DNA of 64,000 nt, from assembly GCA_024500155.1 (NCBI GenBank), contig CM044872.1:50845460-50909459 (forward strand), in the 5' to 3' direction. The notes under the pieces were generated by a model. The model searched no databases and had not been told where the DNA came from. It was given only the letters and a program-made list of their open reading frames with translations. Numbering within the stretch: position 1 is the stretch's first letter; the number at the start of each line of letters is the position of its first letter. Origin of the DNA: Chenopodium formosanum. Taxonomy: Eukaryota > Streptophyta > Magnoliopsida > Caryophyllales > Amaranthaceae. The position numbers and the translations under genes are program-made. Shown here piece by piece: positions 58,505 through 64,000 of the stretch.

Positions 58505-60120
58505 TGACATGCGTAGAAACTATCAAAATCGGTATATTTTAACCTCATGAATAGATTTTTCATGCTTATCGGATGATTTTCTATGATTTTATAAATTTAT
58601 AATTAATGATTTTAATTTTACTTTCATTTTCAAAGTCAGGCCATTAATAATAATGAAGAACATCTTTGGATTTGAGTGATACTTTGATAATGTTTTAATT
58701 CCCTTTGATGTAACCTTTCTTTACTAGAATTGTGAATGCAATTTTATCTTCATACATTGCTGATTAGACTATTGCGATTGCAACCTTAATTGTCAAATTC
58801 AATTTGTATATATATGTAGAATCATTTATCATAACCACACATGTATGTTTATTATGTCAATTCGTAGGAAAAATATAAGACTTCCTTTTTTTGATGATGT
58901 AGCCATCAACGTTTGCTCAAATTTGTCTATATTATTTTGATCAAATTACAATATCTTTACATGTGAACTATTGTACGTACCTAAGCACATAAACTGATAA
59001 AGATATGCAAAAATTGGCCATGTATTGCTTTGCGTCAAAGCGTATCATCGGCATGATTCGAGTGCTTAAATATGACACGCACTTTGATGCTAGTAATATT
59101 ACTCCATATATCATACAACTATGTAAAACTTGATTGCTGAATATATAGACACCATGTATAGATGACATTTGATTTGATGAAAAGGTCTAAAGTACTTCCT
59201 TTCTATGCATTTATTAGATTAAATTTTCAAGAATACACTATATCTTTTTTTTTTCTTTCTAATTTTGTCTACGTAATCTCTACGGACAATGATAGAGTGA
59301 CCCTGAGGGTTAGCAACCTTGTGATGTGGAAGCTTAGTTGTCACCATAATTTTGCTTTGTTGGATTTTTATTTTTTTTAATTTTAAGATTATATGAAGTG
59401 TTAAGCCCTATGCTAATTAATAATCAGTTAACAGTTTCCCATACACCTTAATCTAGAAAAACACAATAGATTCCTTCCCACCCTTTTCTATTAAACATTC
59501 CAAATTTGAATAAACACAAATACTCCATATTAGTTACTCTTCTTTTACGTTTTTCACCTGCAACATTCCTTTTTTTTTTCCTTTTGTGCTTAAGTTACAA
59601 ATTAAAATAAATTTGTGTCTGACATTTCTCAAGTGGGATTAATTGGGAACTATCATAAAAAGGTATGTGTCCATTTATAATTTGATTAGTAGTTTGTTGT
59701 ATTTATTTTTTTTATATTTAAATTGAGTAGTTTTTATTTTGAAATATTGAAGTTGTTAATTAGTTGGATTGTAAATGATATGATTTATATTACCATTAGC
59801 TATTCAAAAAAAAAGAAAAAAAAAATAGCATTATATTTCCTCAATAGCGTTATCTCACATTACTATGTGTGTCTAGATTACTTTGTGAGGATAAAAATTT
59901 TACTTTTGTGATTTTTTATGAGAATTTTTTTTTCATTGATTAGTTTGACAGTTTTTTTTTTTTTTTTAAGTATTCGTTTTTTTTAAATGAAGATCTCAAT
60001 TTTTTATTTTTAATGAAGTAGATGAATTATATTTCACTCGTAGTACGGAGTAGTCTGTGTTTTATAATGCTTCAAAACAAATTTTTTTTTTTTAAATGAA
60101 GTAGACAAATTATATATTAG
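58505..60120. other. Intergenic, upstream of the FAR1-like gene
   Basis: AT-rich with T tracts. AAATGAAG(T)AGA(C/T)(A/G)AATTATAT recurs at about 60013 and 60095, both followed by AGTAGT(C/T)TGT and TTTTATAATGCTTCAAAACAAA, an 82-bp-spaced duplication. A TACTCCGTA in reverse lies at 60044. A 5'UTR or leader exon of the FAR1-like gene may be here. Confidence 0.4.
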
Positions 60121-60206
60121 TAGTTTGTCTTTTATAATGCTTCAAAACAAAAGTATGTTTGTTAATACAATGAATGAAGCTAATAATTTTTCTTTTTTTA
60201 ATGTAG

Positions 60207-61380
60207 ATGGAACCTCCAAAAGACTTTGACTTAAATATTGAATACTCAAATAGACAAGATGAAAATGAAATTGTGTTTAATGTAGAAGATGAATGTGATG
60301 ATTCCAATGATGAGTTTGATCTAAACTTTGACAATGGAGAAGACATACATTCTAATTTTGATGACGATGAAAGAGAACAAAATGGTGATAATTTGGACAA
60401 TGTGATGCATGAAGATTTGTGTGATGAAGAAAAAGATATCATTCCTCCGTATGTTGGGATGGTGTTTGAATCTGCCGATAAAATTATTAATCATTGTCAT
60501 GAATATGGGCATTTTGTTGGATTTCAAATAAGAATTAGAAGCTCTGAGAAAATAGAAAATTCGGATATTGTAACTCTTGATTGTGTCATTGAACGAAATC
60601 GACAGATACAAGACTATAGTGATTGTAAGAGATTAAGGTTAGTTTGTTCAAAAGAGGGCAAGTTTAAATCAAAGGCAAACAATCCTCAACGAGCAACTAA
60701 ATCTACCGTTACGGGATGTCAATTCAAGGTAAATGCATCACTTTGTTCCGATGGTTTATGGAAGTTAACTAAAGTTCTTTTGGAGCATAATCATCCATGT
60801 AATCCAAATAATTCCAAATTTATGAGAAATTATAAATTTATTAGTGAGCAAAATAAGAGAACGATTTTGGAAAATGATACGGCGGGTGTTCCTATTGCCA
60901 AGAACTATAATTCATTTGTTGTGAAGTATGGTGGTCATAACAATGTTCCTTTTGATGAGAGAGATTGTCGTAATTTGATAAGTAAGACAAGAAGACTAAG
61001 TTTACAACATGGAGACTTTATTGCGATGAGGAGACATTTCTCCGAAATGATATCAAGTAATTCAAATTTTTTTTACATGTATGACACCGATGACAGTGGC
61101 TCGTTGAGAAATGTCTTTTGGGCGGATGGTAGGAGTACAGCGGCATACAAAGATTTTGGAGATGTTGTATCATTTGATACTACTTATGTCTCAAATAGGT
61201 ATAAGATGCCATTTGCTCCATTCATTGGAGTCAATAATCATGGTCAATCTATCCTTTTTGGTTGTGCATTGTTGGCCGGAGAAGCGACTGATAACTTTGT
61301 GTGGTTGTTTAATGCATGGATGACATGCATGTCCGGAAAAGCTCCTAAGGGCATCCTAACAGATCAATGTCAAGCAATGG
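60207..61380 (+). CDS. FAR1/FRS-type protein or MULE transposase, 5' part only
   Basis: First coding exon, about 391 residues. An AG acceptor (TTTTTTTAATGTAG) lies immediately before the ATG, so a leader intron is likely. Residues 1-80 are very acidic. The FAR1 DNA-binding domain (about 95-198, FESADKIINHCHEYGHFVGF onward) keeps its zinc ligands Cys147, Cys171, His194 and His196. The MULE transposase domain starts at about 320: VVSFDTTY holds the first catalytic Asp (324), ILTDQ the second (386). The frame closes at once as ATG GGT TAG; the canonical reading is a splice donor GG|GTTAGT at 61381. Later exons (third acidic residue, SWIM zinc finger) are not found in the remaining 2.6 kb, which instead holds a MITE and telomere-like repeats. 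It is either split by a long intron or truncated. FRS proteins are light-signalling regulators domesticated from such transposases; no TIRs were seen here. Confidence 0.8.
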
Positions 61381-61639
61381 GTTAGTATTTCTATAAAATT
61401 ATACTTCCATAATAATTTGTAAGTTCTCTGTTTTTTTTTATTTTTTATTTTTTGGACTGTTAAGCATCATTATTAAAATTGTATGAATGTAGGATAAAAG
61501 CTTAATCATATTAACTTATTTTAGGAATTATATAAATGCTTCATTAAAAAAAATTTAAAAAAAAAAAGGAAGAAGAAGATAACTACAAGTACTAACCACA
61601 AGTTGAACATATCTGTATCAAGTATTGTTTTACGTATTA

Positions 61640-61916
61640 AGAAAAAAAATTCAAGACAGTTCAGCTCCATTCACTTTGGTTTAGTTCAGCTCCTAATTTT
61701 CTCCTCTCATAAAATATCATTTCAGCTGAATTCAGTTCATTTCACTTCAGCTACAATCAGTTCAACTCAGCTCCTAGTTCCCTTCTCTCATAAAATATTC
61801 ATTTCATCTTAGTTTAGCTCCTAATTTCTTTCTCTCATAAAATATTCATTTCAGCTCAGTTCAATTCAGCTCCAATCAGTTCATTTCTGCTCAATACAGT
61901 AAATGTGAACAGGGCC
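61640..61916. mobile_element. TTCAG-pentamer PIF-type MITE, copy 7
   Basis: Right end AGTAAATGTGAACAGGGCC before TTA (61917-61919); TTA also at 61637-61639. The left TIR is decayed. Interior TTCAGCTCC units with CTCATAAAATATTCATTTCA three times. It sits about 260 bp after the end of the FAR1-like exon. Confidence 0.7.
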
Positions 61917-62123
61917 TTAGTCCATCCGTTCAATTACGTATAATTTATAACTAGCTATGTACAGAGAAATTCAACATCATCACAATGACATATACTCAAT
62001 AATATAATAAGCTATGCACTAATATTTCTTATTAATTACAACAACTGAATAATTCTTGCAAGGTTATCGTCTATACAAATAAACATGTCATTGATGTCAT
62101 GTTTTAATTAATGAAGTTGACAA

Positions 62124-62535
62124 AGGGCCTAAACCCTCTTAACAACCCTAAACCATAAACATGAAACTCTAACCCTAAACCATACACCTCTTAACAACCC
62201 TAAACCGTAAACCTGACACTCTAACCCTAAACCCTACACCTCTTAACAACCCTAAACCGTAAACCCTTAACTTTAACCCTCACAACCATAAACCTTAAAC
62301 CCTAACCCTAAACTCTAAACTCTCTCACAATCTGTACTTTTTGAATAAACTATCAATTTACTTGTCTTAATTTCATAATAGTCAAAACTTAAGTCGTTTG
62401 AACTATTAATTTATATTATTGTATACGAACTTATTGTTTCTAAAATAAAATGGAGTAAACTCTAACCCTAACAACCATATACCCTAAACCCTAACCCTAA
62501 CCCTAAACCCAAACCCTAAACCTTAAACTCTCTCA
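62124..62535. repeat. Interstitial telomere-like repeats (CCCTAAA variants)
   Basis: Many copies of CCCTAAAC, CTAACCCTAAAC and AACAACCCTAAACC in two blocks, 62124-62315 and 62455-62533. They match the C-rich strand of the plant telomere unit but are degenerate. Block one also shows three copies of CACCTCTTAACAACCCTAAA-type units. Confidence 0.85.
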
Positions 62536-62668
62536 CAACCCTTACTTTTTTAATAAACTATCAATATACTTGCCTTAATTGCATAAGATTTAGAACTTAT
62601 GTCGTTTGAAATATTTTATTATATTATTGAATATGAACTTATTTTTTATAAAATAAAATGGATTAAGA
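62280..62668. repeat. Two-copy tandem duplication of about 200 bp
   Basis: Each unit runs from CCCTAA-rich sequence through ACTCTCTCACAA, AATAAACTATCAAT, GTCGTTTGAA and GAACTTATT to AAAATAAAATGGA. Unit boundaries fall near 62466. The telomere-like block is part of each unit. Confidence 0.75.
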
Positions 62669-63048
62669 CAAACCAAATACATACTAGTAGTCGTGTTTGG
62701 TTTTCGGATTTTCCGAGTTGTATTATATTGTTCCTATATTGGAGAACGATCTCCCTATGAATGAAAGCTAAGTGCCTTCGAGCCTCATTTAAAAAAACAA
62801 AATACATACACCGTTACTATATTGTTCGAACATGGTAAAAACAAATCACTTAGTTTAAGTTTATTAACTAATGAACTAAATGTGCACTTAAGATCATGTG
62901 TGCGTGAAAAGGTGTCTTATGATAAGGAATTGTGACCATCGGATCAACAATTTATGGTCATCAAGAATTTTCAAGTACTAATAGTTTGTTATTAAAAAAA
63001 ATTGGCATAAAAAATCAAGAGATACATGTACTCACTAATGCATATTCC

Positions 63049-63082
<34 letters not shown>

Positions 63083-64000
63083 TGGCTGGAAATAAGAAAT
63101 ACTATAATCATTACTATTTACAATTAAGAAATGCATGTATTAACTTTTTTTTTTTTTTTCATTATAGTATTTAAAGATCATTAATATATATTTTTCTTAA
63201 CCATTTTTAAACAAAAGAAAAACTGGATAACCGTACATACAAGTTAAAACTAATAAAATTTATTACATATGTATAATTATACGAAGAGAATTTCTAAATT
63301 TGCAATTCGCATATATGATATACTAATACACTATATATATGCATAGTACATCGAATCTAAATCAAAGGCTGCAATTTATTAACTAGTAATCATGTCTCGC
63401 ATTCTCTCTTAGCTCTACCAAACCACATAGACAAACCCTTCCTCCACACCTCCACCATCCTAATTTTCCATTATATTACAGTACATGGGATAAATGAGAA
63501 TTTAGTTTTTCGTAATTTTGTACATATGAGACAACTAGTAATCATGGCTCCCTCAATGTAGATATTTAAGTTAAGCATTGGAAAAAAAACAGAAAGTTAA
63601 TTAATTCCCCAACAATAATTATTCCATTAAAGAACGTGGAAAGAAGTCAAAAACATTAATTACTCTTTGTTTTATTTTTTACTCTACCTAATCTTCCACA
63701 TAAGCTGCCATGTAATAGGGTTGGTAACCTTGAGGGTTAACGCAACATTTTCCAATCTCTACAGATAGATCCATATAAGCGGTAAAATTGAGACAAAGGG
63801 AGTATTCTTATCATTTATTCATGTCAATGATTGAAATTATTTTCCCATCAAATTATCGGCTATAATCATCCTCATTCATATATTTATTGTTAGAATTTAA
63901 GTAAGACAAGACAATAAGATTGTTGTACAAGTTACAACAACTGTTGTGTCCCACTGTCCCATTTTTATTAAGAGAGTCCTAAATAATTAAGGAGTATTCT
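62669..64000. other. Intergenic to the window end
   Basis: AT-rich; a (GT)n(TA)n microsatellite at 63049-63082 and T tracts at about 63146. No supportable gene, and no sequence that reads as the missing 3' exons of the FAR1-like gene. Confidence 0.4.

Overview
This is AT-rich, intron-bearing nuclear DNA of a dicot plant. The genes have GT-AG introns, and the intergenic space is filled with plant-type MITEs, SINEs, a LINE relic, MULEs, a CACTA element and Helitron-like ends. The 9-mer TACTCCGTA occurs about 15 times, and PIF-type MITEs built of TTCAG pentamers recur. From general familiarity both suggest Caryophyllales/Amaranthaceae (beet, spinach and quinoa relatives), but that placement is inference. 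The window is gene-poor: five protein-coding loci in 64 kb.

Genes. A complete four-exon XTH gene (xyloglucan endotransglucosylase/hydrolase) lies on + at 5193-6805. A second XTH lies on - at 21705-23192; its first three exons have exactly the same lengths (181, 101 and 197 nt), so the two are an inverted, convergent duplicate pair 15 kb apart. Between them, at 8431-9534, is an intronless ORF with a C-terminal uL18 ribosomal domain and an organellar-type N-terminus, preceded by a probable 5'UTR intron. A complete three-exon HD-Zip class II transcription factor (HAT22-like: two EAR motifs, homeodomain, leucine zipper, CPSCE motif) lies on - at 46741-47881. At 60207-61380 there is the 5' part of a FAR1/FRS or MULE-transposase gene (FAR1 zinc domain and first half of the DDE domain); no later exon is found before the window ends.

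Mobile DNA. 0-4.4 kb: a 1.24-kb non-autonomous LTR element with LTRs identical by eye and a 5-bp target duplication, plus four MITEs and a CACTA fragment. 10.5-11.75 kb: a Harbinger-type MITE with a 5'-truncated LINE inserted at its right edge. 17.1-19.0 kb: a MULE with a perfect 9-bp duplication and GC-rich cargo, apparently inside a Helitron-like element. 36.5-39.9 kb: a four-level nest, CACTA in Stowaway in MULE in a PIF-type MITE. 40.5-41.05 kb: a SINE inside a Stowaway. About eleven TTCAG-type elements are scattered between 4 and 62 kb. Interstitial telomere-like repeats lie at 62.1-62.5 kb.

The rest (24-29.9, 30.6-33.2, 48-60 and 62.7-64 kb) is AT-rich intergenic DNA with microsatellites, short tandem duplications and no supportable gene. 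There is no operon-like organisation; the genes appear functionally unrelated apart from the XTH pair. I see no clear new molecular system. The most unusual structures are the nested transposons, the TTCAG MITE family, the cargo-bearing MULE and the TACTCCGTA motif.
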